Shown here in pieces: positions 36,401-51,400 of a DNA stretch of 64,000 bases (the first letter of the stretch is position 1; each line of letters begins with the position of its first letter). The stretch is from assembly GCA_009792885.1 (NCBI GenBank), contig WMCF01000026.1:3147882-3211881 (forward strand). The letters are read 5' to 3'. The DNA comes from Eremophila alpestris peregrina (lineage: Eukaryota; Chordata; Aves; Passeriformes; Alaudidae). Made by a program: the position numbers and the translations under genes. Below the pieces are notes generated by a model that was not told the DNA's origin, did no database searches, and worked only from the letters and a program-made list of their open reading frames with translations.

Positions 36401-39400
36401 CTTGCCATGCTATCTTGAGCAGTAGCTATGTAGCATTTTAAATAATAATTCAGCAAACACTTCAGATTACAGAAAATGCCCTCCTTGGCAGACTGTCGTG
36501 TGTTGATATTAGCAGTATAAACTGGTTTACTCCATTAGGCACATTATTTTTTAAGACTAACATAAGTAAGACTTTGCTTTTTACTTAGTGGGCAGTACCT
36601 AATGATGGCAAACATCGAGTTGAAGTTCTTGCATTCTCTGCAGTGCAGCGCTATCTTAATGAAATGCTTGATGATCTTCATCCTTTTCAGCTGGTTGGTT
36701 TCTCTTAGAATCTCAGAAGCCACCCAGAATGTTTCTTGATTTATCACCTCTTCAAACCTTTTTAGATTAGTGCAACCTGTTTTTGATTTTAGTTTAAACA
36801 AGTCATCTATGTATTCTGTGGGTTCGATATTACGGAACAGCTCAAAGTTTCTCATGGAGAGCTGGGTAGCCACTTCAACAGTACTGAGCTGCAGTAGGGA
36901 AATTTGGCTTTCCCTTAGTAACTCTTGAGCATCTTCATCTGAACAAAGAGTTTCTGTTTCCATGTTGTTCTTCAGGTAATACCTGTAAAAACAAAATTTA
37001 GAAAAAGACACTAGATCAGATACACCCAGTTAGTGCTGAGAGTTACAGCAAAGATTCAGTTAGAATCTGAGAATAAAATAAACATCACCAGCCTAGGTCT
37101 TAATGAGAAGTTGCATAAGCAGCAATGTGTTGCAAAGAAACAGAACATTAAATAATTAACGCTCCTTTAACAAGATTTTGACTTAAACTGGCATCATCAG
37201 CTTTAGCTCAGTCTCCATCTTACCTGCCACTCAGCTGTATCCTGTCAGCAAGCTTGGACAGCTGATCAGGAAGCCTCCTTTGCTTGATGACACCCTCAGG
37301 TGTGACAGACACTTCACACAGTGAATATGCATCAGGGGTTGCAGTGAGAGCAAATTCCCTGATGGCCTGGATGACTACTTCCTTTGCTGTAGTGTCCTTG
37401 CTGATCATTATGTAGCGACTCTGCTGGTCTGCCTTGAAAACCCGCAGAACTTGGTCTGGTAGGTCTGGAAAAAATTACAAGCAAGTTATGCAACTGAGTA
37501 AGAAAAGAAAAATAAAAACTAAATGGTGTAAGAATGAGCAAGTCACATTGAATTTAATTATTAATGCTATCAGCTTTCACTTCAGTAAAAGCTGGTTCTA
37601 CTAACATCCAGGAAAATAAGTTAGTTAGGCTATAAATGGGACAAGCCACAAAAATATGTTAATGTTTTCAAAGTTTGGAGACACAAGCCATTGAGAACTC
37701 TTATTTTCACAAGTGTTGAGTCCTGAAAGATTCTGTTTAAGTCTGAGAAAAATCCAGGATATTAAACTACACTATCCTATTCAATGAAATGGGAGAAGTT
37801 TAAGTCAATAGGTGATAGGAGTGCCAATCTCCTTAAGAATATTTAAAGGAAAATAGATTCATTTACCCCACTCTGACATACCACATGCAAAGGGAAGGCA
37901 CATAATCTAAGTGGCCAGGAAGATGCTTGTATGATAGGCAGCATGCACATGTACACAAAGCATAGTAGTACTGATACAGCCAAGTACTCAACCATCAGAA
38001 ATATTCCGTCATTGATAAATTTAAATCATAGTAATAAACGAATCAGTAACAGACTGAAAACTTTGTTCTTTATTTCTCTGTGCCAGTATTTTAGTAATTA
38101 AGAACTAAGGCAGCCAGGGGTAAAAAAACCCTTCACAAATATTCAAGTTCTATATATATACCAGTTTGGAGTGACTGATGACACAAAACTTACAGTGAAT
38201 TGTTTTTTAGGAAATCTGGAAGACTACCAGACTTGAAAAATACCCCTCAGTATTTTTTTCTAATCCAGAGTAACACTGGATTTGAAATTTCCATAAACTA
38301 TATGGAGAGACCAAATCCACACATACTTTCTTATTTCTATGCATGTAGTGAAATCCAGACCTATAGATCAACTGAATTTTGCTTGTTATCACCATATTAT
38401 TGGGTAAAAGAAAAAATTATACAGCAATCCATCACTGGGTTTTTTAACATCGGGTATTTTTAACTGACAAGTATTTCAATTACTTTAATTTCTTCCATCT
38501 GTTACAAATAAGCATTTCTAATTTTGTAACATCTAGCATTTTTTCTTTAAAATGTTTCTTCTAAAGAATAATTAATTTTTTAAATCAAAGAGGTCACACA
38601 AGCAACAAAGAATATAATAATAGAAAACCTTCTAAATGAAGGCTTCTGAAATTACTATAATACAGAAACACTGAAAAAGGAGCTGCCAAATGAAAATATT
38701 CACTTTGGTACAACTAGAGTTTTGGGTTTTTTTACAATGAATGTGCATAACACATACAAGTTTCTACTAAAAGATCTGTTCAGCAGCAGAAATTTTGTGA
38801 CAAAAGAACAAAACTTAACACCTTCCCACTGCTCCTACATGTTTCCAAAATAATGAATTGCAAAGCATTAAGAGAAATCTCTCCTATATGAGTTCATTTA
38901 CATGCCACAAAGGCTTTTAGGCTTAAATATATTATATTACAAATTTCATGCAACTAAGCCTGTAACTTTTAAGCTCACTAGTTTTTTGCAGCTTGAGAAA
39001 TACCAATACCAGAACACTCTAGAACTGTGTGATTACATCATCAGTTACACATAAAGGATGTCAGTTTTTAGCCCTTCCTAAGCATTTGAGTCAAATGTAC
39101 AAATACTTCATAACAAGCAAGACAATTTTGCCTTTTATCACCAACCCTACACTGACCCATCTTCCTTCAGTAATTAGCTGAAGAGGGATATAGAGCAGAA
39201 TATTTTCTGAATTACTTTCTACGTTTTTTGACATCTGGAAGAGGGCAGATGCCAAAGACTCAGCCTTTTGGAGATGTTATTAAAAACCAGCCTCTTCTCT
39301 AGATCTTGCTGCCTCTTGCTGTTACAGAAATATTTGCCAAAGAAATGCTGTGATGTTGAGAAGCTACTGTAAACAATACCAAGGTGAGAAATTGTTTAAT

Positions 39401-42400
39401 GGTCCCTAGAAATAAAGTGTTTTGTGCAACACCAAAATAACCTGCTCTGCTGGGTCACTGAAGTCATTATGAAGAAATGCAGAGGACAGCAAATAGAGGA
39501 GTCCCATCTCTGCACTGCATTTTACCACACAATTTCTCAGGCTGCCTACCTATCAGAGCTGGGAGCAAAAGCTCTACACAGAATACACAGACGTCTGCCA
39601 CCAAGTGAAATTATTGCAGCTATAGCTATGGTAGCAAGTCATTCAGCCCAATAATTTTTAAATAAAACACTTGAAGAGAATCATAATCACCCCCCTTCAC
39701 GGGTTTTCAAAAAGGGAAACTGGAGTGGCAGGCTGAAGAATGCAATGCTCTGTGATAGGAATCTATTCCCTCTAGAAAGATTGTGAGGGGAAAGAAAAAT
39801 ACCAGTGACTGGCAGTTCATCATTACTCTATTATTTTGACTTCCAATCAAATAGCAAAGGCAGCACAAGAAAAGAGAAATCAAAGTGCTATTGAACATTT
39901 AAAAATAAACCTTTAAAAGTATATTTGAGACAGCCCGAGCCAATCAGAAGAGAAACTAAAATGACTCCTTGCAGATTTCAAGCTGTTCACACTTTCTCCT
40001 CAAAGACCACTCTTCTAAAAGAAGCAAGTTGTTTTATTTTCTATCCTGAGGGGTATTTCTCAAAGCCTCAAAGGACAGCTGCTCTACCAATTTCTCTTTC
40101 TCCTCCAGTGCATTCAATTTCTTGCAAGCTGCCTCCATTTCCATCTTTAATTTAGACCAAGGTAGAAAAAAGAATTAAAATGGCAGGCTTTAGTTTTTTC
40201 AAGTTTTGAAATATACAGAGATATAATCCAACTCTTTTATACAATGCAGCTATCTCTAAAGCCCTTAAGGTATGTGTTTTTCATTTCATGCCCCCTTTTC
40301 CTTCCTTTCCACACAGAAAAAAAAAATTTGCCTGAGAATTACTTAAAAAATGTACTGTGTGTGGACATTCAGGCAAATTTTAAGAAAAAAACAAAACAAA
40401 ACAAAAAACCACACAACTCTTTTTTTTTTTTTTTTTTAAACGAGGAAGAAATAGATTTTCTACAAAGACATGGAAAAGCACGGGAGCAATGGCATTACAT
40501 CATATTGATCTCCTTTCCTCAATGCAAAATGCAAACAGCTGAACCTTATTCCTTCATTAAGCTTCTCTGAACTCCACATGTAATTGAAAGGTCTTTAGAC
40601 TTGCAATGGCTTTCCTTCTCATGGAATTTTGTTTGAGCTGCATGAGCCAGCAGTGCCCACAGCTCTGGAAGCTGGCCACTTGCTGCACTTGGCATTAGGG
40701 ACACTCTAATTACCTAGAACTATCTGGTCTAGTTAAGTGGCAAGCTAGAGAATGGAATTTTCACCCATTTATAGAAAAAGTCCTGATGAAAAGCTAGGCT
40801 CTTGCTGATAAAGACCAGCTTCAAGGTGTTGGACACTAGTCATAAGATAAAATACAAAAAAAAAAATCCACCTTCCAAGTCTCTCAGGATCAATCTTAGA
40901 CACTGGAGCAAAAATCACAAACCTCCTTCTTGCAAACTCCTCTAGCCCTCAAACACCTGAGGTGAAGTAAGTAATGCATACATACATAATATCACAGTTT
41001 CAAGCACAAAGATTGCACCAACTTGGCAGTGTGTAGGCTGATATTTAGAGCACCATCCCTTTAGCTAATCCCTTAGGTAATGTTTGAAATCCCTCAGTCT
41101 TAGGAGGGAGGGCACTGAATTTTCAGTTCTACTATTGAGTAGTTATCTAAAGATTAGGCTAAAATAACCAAGTGTCTGCAGAGCTACCAGCACCATACCC
41201 TGCTCCAGAAGCTATATTTTAATAGCAAAGATTTGGATACTTAACTCAGGCAAGGTTTCCCACTAAGAACCTTCCTGCAGCCAGATAAGAGCCCAAATCC
41301 CAGCCCTACCAGGAGTTCCAGCTAAACCATTCTTAGAAGATAAGGCTCTTGAGTTTCTCATATTCTCCCCCTATTTCTCCCTCACTCACCCCTGTGCTTT
41401 GATCCTCTCTAAAAGTGTTCATTTTTTATCTATTTCAGAAAGGGATTTTATATTCAAAGAATTTTACCTACAGCTGTAGGGCAGGGTGACTAACAAGAAA
41501 CTTTGAAACTCTGTCCCTTACAAATGTAGTACAAATTATATAAGATTGTTCAGAAAAAGACTGAAATACATGTCTTGTGTCCCAGTTCAACGTTCTTCCC
41601 CTTACAAGCTGATGATCTGCTATGCTATTTGAAAATACAGCAGTCTTATAAACAATGATCCATCATGGTCAATTATAAAATACCAAGCAAAACAGATTTT
41701 TACCGACCAAGAATATTCAATCAGTAGGAAGCACTCTGTATACAGCATACATGAAAACCAGATATCTGTTATATGTGGGTAAAGTATATTGCAGCAGATG
41801 TAATAAATCCTAATGCATGAATATGTGACTAGTTTGTGTGTGACAGCAAACAGGTTATTAAAAACTCACAAGCCTCTTCAGACTCTACAAATCCACACAA
41901 AAAACCTGAACTATGAAAGGAAATTGAAAGGTCAAGAACAAGAATAAAAAAGCAGATTCTTACCCGGAGTAGTGTTAAAGTCTAAGATGCGGTGATGAGA
42001 CTGCAGCAGGTCGGGATTACTGGATGACAGTGTTCCACTGACAGGTAAAGCAGGAGGGATGTGCTTTGTTTGCCTCAGTCCCACAATGCTGTCATCCTGA
42101 GACTGGCCAATTCCAATGTCACTGCATCCAGAAAGGAAGAAAATCAGGACTGACAGACATTGAGAGCTTGGCTACACTAGAGGGATTCAGTGATGTCTCT
42201 ATTGCTACATTTTCATACTTTCAATTGTTACACCAGCAATTGCTATTTAGAAGTAAAGGCTCTCCAGACAACAGGATTTGCTTCGTCAACAGTCCACCAA
42301 AAGTGACTCAATTTGCCTGCTCACACTGCCAGAAGATCCTCACCACTATGCTCTGAGGTGTTGCTAGGCTCATCTTCTAGTGATTTTCACCAATGTTTGC

Positions 42401-45400
42401 TCAAAAGGTGGTACACACCTCATCATTCTTGCACCACCCCATCTCCCAAACTTTGAGTGGTACTGCTGTCCCCTCAGTGCTGTTTTCAAGCCTGAACTGA
42501 ATAGATTTTTTACCCCACCACAGACAGGAGTTTCTACTGTATTTGTGATCTATTGTAGCCATACTATATAAGATCTTTCAACAGACAGATAAGAGAGGAT
42601 CATTTGAGATCACTTGGTTTTCCCACCCTGTATCACATCTCTGAGTGACTGAAGTGATGCCAGGTAAGGCTAAGCTAAACAGCCACACTTGGGTGCTATC
42701 AGTATCCTCTCCAAAGTCTGTAAATAAAATATTCTGTGAGAAAGGTGAAGGGTTTTGTCCACTGAACTGTGTAAGGCAGGTCAGTAGTACTAGATGGATC
42801 AGAGAAAGAGCTATCATCATTTTATAGTAGGGGCTGATTTGCTTATTGTTTTTGAGTTCATAATAAAGTGAAGCAGAACACCAGCCACAAAATGTAGAGC
42901 TGGAGACAGCCATTGAACTTTGAGAAAAGTATATAGATCAAAACACTTAATAAAATACTCAGAGGGTTTAAAATGTTGAATAGCAGTCATTATAGAAAGT
43001 GAAAAGCATTAAAAATGTAGCAATTATATGCAAGGCCTTTCTAAAAGCCAAGCAGTCTAAATCTGTATCTACACACTTAAGTAAAGCATAAACCAGAATG
43101 TAGACTTCATTGCAAACATTACAACTAAGTCAGTCTAGTAAATTAAATGATGCAACACAAATGACCACTTGTACTCTAATACTGGGCACTTAAGCCTTTG
43201 TCTTAGTGCTCTATCCATCCTCAGAAAACCTAAACAGAAGTAATAAGAGGCTAGATAATTACCCTGATAGCTGTTACAGCACCAATATCCTTTTGTGCTT
43301 ACCAATGAATAACTCTACACAGTACACTCTTGTACCACTTCTTTAAGTGCTGTGAATTGAACAGTAGTTTGGAAAGCTAGAACATTATCTGAGTACTAAA
43401 GATTTTAAAGAATAAACATTTTTAATGACATGGACACAACTGCTTTTGAGAAGGCAATGTATGGTATCTCTCTATGTTGTGTTTGGGTTTTCTCATTGTT
43501 TGGCTTTTAAAAAACAAGACAACTCTGTAATATCAGAACAATTTATGAGAGTGACAGAAACACTCAAATCCCCTGAAAAAGTTACAGGATTCTGTCTTAA
43601 TCAGAAGTTAAGGTGAATCTGAACATTTGTATTTTTGTACTTCCACATCAAACACAGAATACTGTGACAAGCAGTGATGACCTACTCAGCATGCAGCACC
43701 TTCATGCTAAGCCACAAGCAAATTAAGTCTTTCACTACAACCAAAAGAATTGCCAGCAATCAATATCACACCTTTCAAGTAGGAACCACTGCACATTACA
43801 ATAAAGAGAGTAAACAAAAAACCCTGCAGTCCTTGTACCCCAAAATGCTTTCTGGTGGTCCTTAACTACTATATACCAGATTCCATAAGTGTGCCAACAA
43901 TAGTATTTTCTCTAAATTCAAGCCAAATGAAGACAGTGTGGATCTTATATTAATAGTTTCACTTGCATTATGTATTCCTTTTGCAGTTTGCCAATTTTAT
44001 ATAATCTTATACCTATCCTGTGTGTCATGACTGAAGCAGCTTCAAGCAAAGTGGATCAACCCTGAAAATGTTAGGTTTAGAGCAAAAAAAATGTCTAAAA
44101 TTGTGCTCGAGTTTAAGTACTCATATAAGAAATTGGAAATCATTTACACTCAATCTACTCTGTTTTTAAAGCTTAAATTAGAATCTGTGTAAATTCTAAC
44201 TTATGCAAACAAGTCATGAACCCCAGAAATTTCAGATAATAAGAGCAACACTAAAAAAAATCCAGGTCCCATGAATATCTATTGTTAGGTGAAATATTTC
44301 ATTATGCCAATTAAAAGAGATTGTGGTTTTAAGGAAACAGCATTTCTATGGCTTTCTCCATGCATCTGCCATGCAGGGAGATAGCACATTAACTAAGAAA
44401 TAACTTTCCTGCTGAATTACAAACAGGGTAGAAGGGATAATGAAATGACAGAAGTATCTGAAAGCTTCTTCCCTCAGAACACAAAATCCCCTGTACCCTA
44501 CTGCAGGGCTGCAGAGGGGAGAGCCAGGGGCTCCTGCTTTGTCAGGGATGCTGCACTATGGACCAGGCAGAACTTGAAAAGAGGGAATAGGTGACTGTGT
44601 TTAATCCTTTTTTGGAGCAACAGAGCCTACAGACCACAAAACCACTCTGCATCAGAAAAGCAAACACAGAGCTCCGGTGGGGTTTTACCTGAAACCCTTC
44701 AAGAGATGTCTTACAGACTGTGAAGAGAAGATTTCCCTGTAGGTGCAGAGTAAATGGTGCTGTTTGCTCTGTTTGGGAAGTTATTTAAACTTATTGGACT
44801 AAACAGCAAGACTGAAGGAAGGCATTATCTCCTGCTCAAACTGATTCATCTTTGATACTGATTTAATGTCTCATGAAGCAGACAAGCTCCCTCTAAGAGC
44901 CACCTCATTCTAGTTTAAAGATTGGTTTTGTCTGGGTACATCCTCCAGGCACTGGAGCCTACTGCAGTCTTCACACTCAAAAAATGGTGAACAGTTTCAC
45001 TTCTTAAGCCAGTCAAGTCATGAAGTCTTTAAATGCCTACTTTAACTAAAGAGAAAATCACCTTTTTCACCCCTCTTGATTTTCTTATAGGCAAAAAACA
45101 TGTGATTAGGTAAAGTCCCTTAATATAAGCAACACTAGTAATTAAAAGGAAGAATGAGATTGATACTTCTGCATAACAGGGGAAAGAAAAGCCCAAACAC
45201 TATAGCTACAGATCTCTATGCAGAAACTGTGCAGACAAAAACAACTGAATGTCAACAGGCTCTGCAGACAAACTGCTAAATATAACACATGAAGGAGAGC
45301 TAGCAAAAAGAAAAGAAAATAGGTCAAGTTTTTCTGAATCTTACCCAAAGAGGTCCCTGCACAGAAAATGCATAAAAATGAAAGAAAATAAAGAAAGGAA

Positions 45401-48400
45401 TAAAAAAAAGAAGAAAAAGCAACATGAAAATTTCATGCAAATGCTGTGAACCATAGTGACCAATGCAGAAAAACAGACCTAACTATGCACAGGTCATCAG
45501 AGAAACAAACATGCAAGACCAGTTAAATGAAGGAAAACATGCTAAAGACAAACAACATAAAAAGAGGATTTACAGATTCTCCTCTATTGAAAGGTACTGC
45601 CAGCAATTTAAGAAATATCCATTATCTGGATATAATAATTTATATTAATTTAATCATTCTATTACTAACATTCTATATATAATGTTTCAAAATAGTTTTC
45701 ATTTAGTAGGCAGTATCTATCATCAGTTAAGCAAACTTTTTTCAAGTAATGGCAGGAAAAAACCCTGCATTTTCAGCACAACTGCATTTTTTTAAATTTA
45801 CATAGACTAGTTTTTTTCTTAGTGGGACACAGGAAAGAAAACTGCAAGCGAAAACACTGATCACACAACTACCCTTTACAATTTATTTTCCCCATTTGCC
45901 TTGGCCAAGAACCAGGTTCCCATAATATCATATAAAATTCACTCTTCTATTTTTGCCAGCAGTTTTGAGAACTCTATTTCTAAAATGTGTTCATAGAATA
46001 AAAGCTATCAGATAGCATATTTAGTTTTTATTAAAAAAAAAAAACACAATTCTATCAAAGAATCCAAGTTAAATTTTAGCCTTACTCTCCCCTTACAGCA
46101 GTACATTAAAATTCTTATAGACTACTATAAAGTCTATATTATTTCATGTGGAAATGAAATAATGTGGATACACTGAAATAATAGCTCATACCAACCCTTT
46201 ACAAATAACCTGCTTGCAGAATTACTCTGGAATAATTTCAGTTAACAGGCCTCTTAAAAGAAAATAGGAAATTATATTAAGTATTCGCGTCATTATCTAT
46301 AAGAAACAAAATACATCTAAATTGATGTCAGGAGCTGCACTGTTAGCAGTCTATGCTTGTTCAAATGTTCAGAATGGTTTATTCTGTTTTGTTTTTTTTT
46401 TCAGATGTAAACATGACTTGTATTAATAAATTAAAAAAGATAATCACTAACTATAAGTTCATTAGGAATTCTTATAATTTAATGCAAAGGAAATATAGGA
46501 GGAAATAAACTCACTTGTATGGTTTCTGAGGCAGAATACTGATTCGAGTCTTGTCAAGTATCTTCTTCAACTTATTTCTTCCCCCAACTGTGTTGGCTTT
46601 ACTTTTCTTATTGACTTTTTCTAGTCCTATGACCTGCTCCACATCAACAGCAAGGTCAGGGATGGAATAACGACTCGCCTTCTTAATATCTCCAATTTTA
46701 GGCAGGTGGGGAGCACCATTTCTTTTTTCCTCTGACAACCTTGTTAAGAGTTCTTTAAAAACTGCACAAGACAGGAAAAGGGAGAGAAGAAGGAGGACAA
46801 CAATGTAAAAGAAAGTTCTGTGCACCAGACCAATTTAATGTTAATCATTACAAAAAAATAATAGGCTATTCTGTCAATTCCAGCATTAACTCAGGCATAA
46901 GACTTCAAAAACATTTTTGCTTTTAAAAATGACATTAATTTTCTGTAGTATGAATCAGAAAAACAGTTAATTGGCCCAGCCTAAAAGAGAAATATACAGG
47001 TGCTCACATGATTACATGGATGGTATCAACAGAAGGAATTTGACTTTTCAGCCTAAGGACAAAGGCTTCTGCAGAATAGCAGTATGTATAAAAATACCAT
47101 GTTAGACAAAAGTGAGATAGAAAAATATAAATGAGAAGGAAAGTTTAAACAGAGAGGCAGCACAACAGCTTTCAGATGGACAAGAAATTATTAGTAACAG
47201 GATCAAAAAAATCAGAAGGGAAACAGCAACAAAGTCATAAGGAAAATAAAGCAAGGGACTACTGAGAAACCTTGGATGTTTGACAGGGCTGTTGTATCCA
47301 TCTGCTGGAAATACCAAACCACTCATTCTCCCTCAGCTCCCTAGCAAAGAGTCATCCCTGAAGCAGAAATACCTGATAAATTTGTAAATTAGTTCTTCCA
47401 CTGCGAATCTGAGCCTCAAAAAAAGCCAATATATTTAAATAAACCAAACAAAACTGAAATGGAGAGCAACTCATGCATTCTGAGTGTTAGAGGAACTTTG
47501 CATACAAAAACGGAAAAATCCTCTGATGGGTTGATTTGTAATGATAAATGAAAAGTGATAATTAAAACTAAGGAATGGTAGAAAAACATGGGAACAAGGG
47601 AACTAACTAAGGATGAGTATTAGGGGCTATATTTTACTGTTATTTTTAAATTTTGTACTTAATATTCTCTAATATATAGAGATGCAACAAATTACCAAGA
47701 GACTTCAAAAGCTTGAAGTAAGACACACAAAAGTGGCAGAGAGTAAACCCAGCCAACAACTGTTCTGTTGAATAGGACTTAGAGGCTGGAGAGAGAAATT
47801 AGATAGGTATAGATAGATAAGATGATGCTGTTGTAAAAAGGAAACTCTCTTTTTGGGATTTTTAGAGAAGAAATTCTGCATGCAATACACAGAAAAGTAA
47901 CTGCTCTGGGACTGTACTGTAATCTGATTTCAGTATTTGCACTGGAGCCACAAGATAGAAAAACATTAGAAAAACACTTCTAAAGAAAGGAAGAACTCAG
48001 GTTTAATCCTTAACATAGTAAAGCAACACACGAGACTCAAACACCCAGTGTGAGAAGGATAGTTACAGAACTTGCACACAGAGAAACAAGAACATCTGGC
48101 TAAAAAAGCATCTCCAGATATATTAAGAAATGCCTTAATTATTAGAAACAACAGAAATACTAGAATCTTTCCTGGGGGCAGAAAAAAAAGGCCCCCAGGA
48201 AACACATTTGACCAATGACTTTTGGAGATAAGATAGGCAAACTAAATCTTCAGTTAGTGACATGCTGTGGTGATATTCTGCCCTACTTACCTGTGATGAA
48301 GAACCTGATGCTGAAAGAGATACTCAAGGAGCACATCACTAAATTGTATAGGTAATCCAAGTATCTAGTGGTAAAAAATCAAACCAAACCCCCTATCTAT

Positions 48401-51400
48401 TAATTACTCATGATGCTACTTGAAGTCCTGAGCTGCTTGAAGACTCTTCCGTGTGTACTTTAGTACTTGTTAGAGGGGAAAATGTATAGAACAGATACAC
48501 AGGGTAGCAGGAATCTTTTCATCTAGCTGGCAGGAAAGGTTGTAAGCCTTGAGCTTGCTGTACTCAGAGTGGGCTGAAGAACTTTGAGTAAATTCAGCAG
48601 ACAATAAGACAACTGATCAGCTGAAATGCCTCAAGAGACTTCTTTCTTGAGAGAGAACTAAACATTATATATAGAAGCACGTTTTTTAAGTTTGAGCTAC
48701 ATGGTCACAATAGTTCCTCTTAATACAGAAATATACACTTGTGAAAGGGAAGTCACTTCATGTAAATCCCTACTCAAATTTTTCTTTGCAATTATGAACC
48801 AAGGTATTTTAGGACCTTCATGTTTCCTTTGTCTATTCTCTCAGTATAAAAGAGTTTCAAACAAAACTATTTTAAAGTTCTTTATCAAAACTAGAATGAA
48901 CAATGCAGATAAACTTACCAAATAAATTGGTTTTCACAGTGATAGACAGATGAGTGTTATTTCTAAGGATTTCCATGGCTTTTGTCAGCTGAATGTTTTC
49001 AAAATTTTGACCATTCACTTCCAATATCTAGAATTCAAACAAGTTTGAGAAATTTTCATGTAGTAAAGAGAAAGGGAGTTAAAAAAATGGGGGAGAGATA
49101 ATGGAGGGACACATTTTAAAATTACATACCTGGTCTCCACGTTTCAAGCCTGCTTCTGTAGCTTTGCTACCAAAATCAACACTGTCAACAAAGATTCCAA
49201 ATCCCTTTTCTGACCCTCCCAGCAAGATAAAAGGCAAAGGGGCTTCTCGAGATGGCTTTGTTAAGGTTATCAATCTTCGTTTAGCTTTAGCAGCACAGGC
49301 AATATTTAACAGCCTCAAATGTCCGCCCATTTTCTACAAGAGAAAAGCATTGTAAGTTACATGTAACAACAGCCTGGGTATTCCCTGTTATCCCAAGTTG
49401 TCAGAAAAAAACCCTCATTCTTACCTCCCTCTCCAAATTGTTCTCAAATTCTTCCAGAAATCGAGTCATAGCAGGATCTCCTTCAAAATCATTGAAGTGA
49501 TTGTTCACCCACAACAATACTACCCGTGTAACCTGAAAATTCATCAACATTATAAATATTTTGCTTGAAAGCTCAGAACAACACTACTGGCCAACCCTCT
49601 GAAAATACTGGTCATTAAAGGCCCTGTAAATTTCCACTGGACTCTTAAATAATATATATGCATGCATACATACATCCAAATTAAACTTCACCAATATGCA
49701 ATTATTTATCAGGAGAATAGAAAAAAGAAAGTATTAAAATTGTTTGCACTTGTATAACAATTCACTTGTATAAAAATTCACTTGTATAACAAATACAGCA
49801 ATTGAATGCTGTATTTCATAATGAATACTCTGAGTCAGAAAACACTGGCTGTATCAAATTTGATTAGGCAGGGAATAGTGCACACAGGTAGAAGGCAACA
49901 AGGTAAATCCATTTCTGACTTATAATAATTTCCTGTTCATGTACATTTCCAAATCTGCTTAGTTCTCCAAGCACATGACCACAAAGCTTATGATACGGCT
50001 TAATATTGGCTCTTGAATCTCTTAAGTCTTTAGATGTGCCACCATTAACTTCATTTGGCATTTACCTCCACAAAGAGCTACTGTATGTTTAGAGAGGCAG
50101 GAAGCACAAGATACTGCAAGAAGCAGGAAAGAGGTTTTAACAGCAAAAACAGCAATTCCTTTCCTTAGATTCAATCTTTCTATTTACTCCTTTTTTCCCT
50201 CCACCGAGAACTCCCCCCCAAGCAATTATGATGATCAAGCTGAGAAGATTCTTAGCTGGTATTTTACAGTTTCTTAGGAAAAAAAATCTAAAGGAATACA
50301 ATTAATTAACACCAATGAAGGTAAAGCCACAAAATAAGAGCTGCATTTTTTAAAACTATTTCTTTTACTATAATATTCTCTCTTTTAGTATGCGATTTGA
50401 CCTGGAACATCAGCAGCACTTGTTCTGACTAAACAGAAGTGTTTTGGTGTCCTGAATTAGTATTGATTCATGCTATTTTTAAAAAGTTGCTGAATCCAGA
50501 AGAGTTGTACCACTCAATGCTACCTCTAAAAATACAGCTGCATTTCTTCTTCTATGCTGGGACAGTAAATCAGTAGGGATAAATCTCTAAATGTTCAAAA
50601 CAGAGCTTAAGAACAAAGCCTCATACAAATTTGAATCAGCTAGTGCTAACCCCTGTCCATTTTTTGTGTCTGCACAAAATCCAAACCTCTGCAGCCTTAT
50701 GTCCTAAAGGTCTGACACCAGGTATGCAAAACCAATCCCTGCCACCCTCAAAGTTTCTAAGTAGTTTTCCTTCTACCCCAGAAAGGAAATTAACTCAGAA
50801 GAACTGCTGAAATTAATGCCCAAACTAATCAACCACTTCAGAACTCCTCAAGTTCAGATTCTAACAGAAGGCAACTACCCAGCTCTATGTGCTGCAGCTC
50901 CCACCCATAGGAAAACATTTCACCTTTGAAATTGAAGATAAACTTCATTCCTGTTAAACAGCTTTGATAGTTTTCATTACTGTGGATGACACTGGAAGAT
51001 CCAGACAATGTCTGGTTAAATTTAGGGTAATTGCAGATTATTAAAATTGTCTGGGAAGTTGCAAGCTGTACCACGCAATGTATTTTAAACTACTGCAGTG
51101 ACAGCTTCACTGTCAATGCTGCTTTTAAAGCTGGGACTTACTCATCTACACCCAAAGGACACTGAGCTGGGAGCAGTTAAAGGCTGACTTCCAGAGGAAT
51201 GCCATTACTTGTGTCACAAATCAGAAACAGCGTTAAAAGAGGATTAAAGCAGTAAAATCAAGTAACCTGCTGCAGGGCAAAATCATCTCTAAGGCTGGAT
51301 GTCCAGGGTCCCACTCTGAATATTCCTGAGTACTGATCATCCCCAGCGAGTTTTACCCACCCCCTTTGCTCTCCTTGCTGCCTATCAGCACCCAGTACAA

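Noticed and set aside
40384..40437. A-rich and T18 pair as a precursor of a small RNA
   Set aside because: Pairing would be only A with T in simple repeats; there is no stable mixed-sequence stem of the kind microRNA precursors have.
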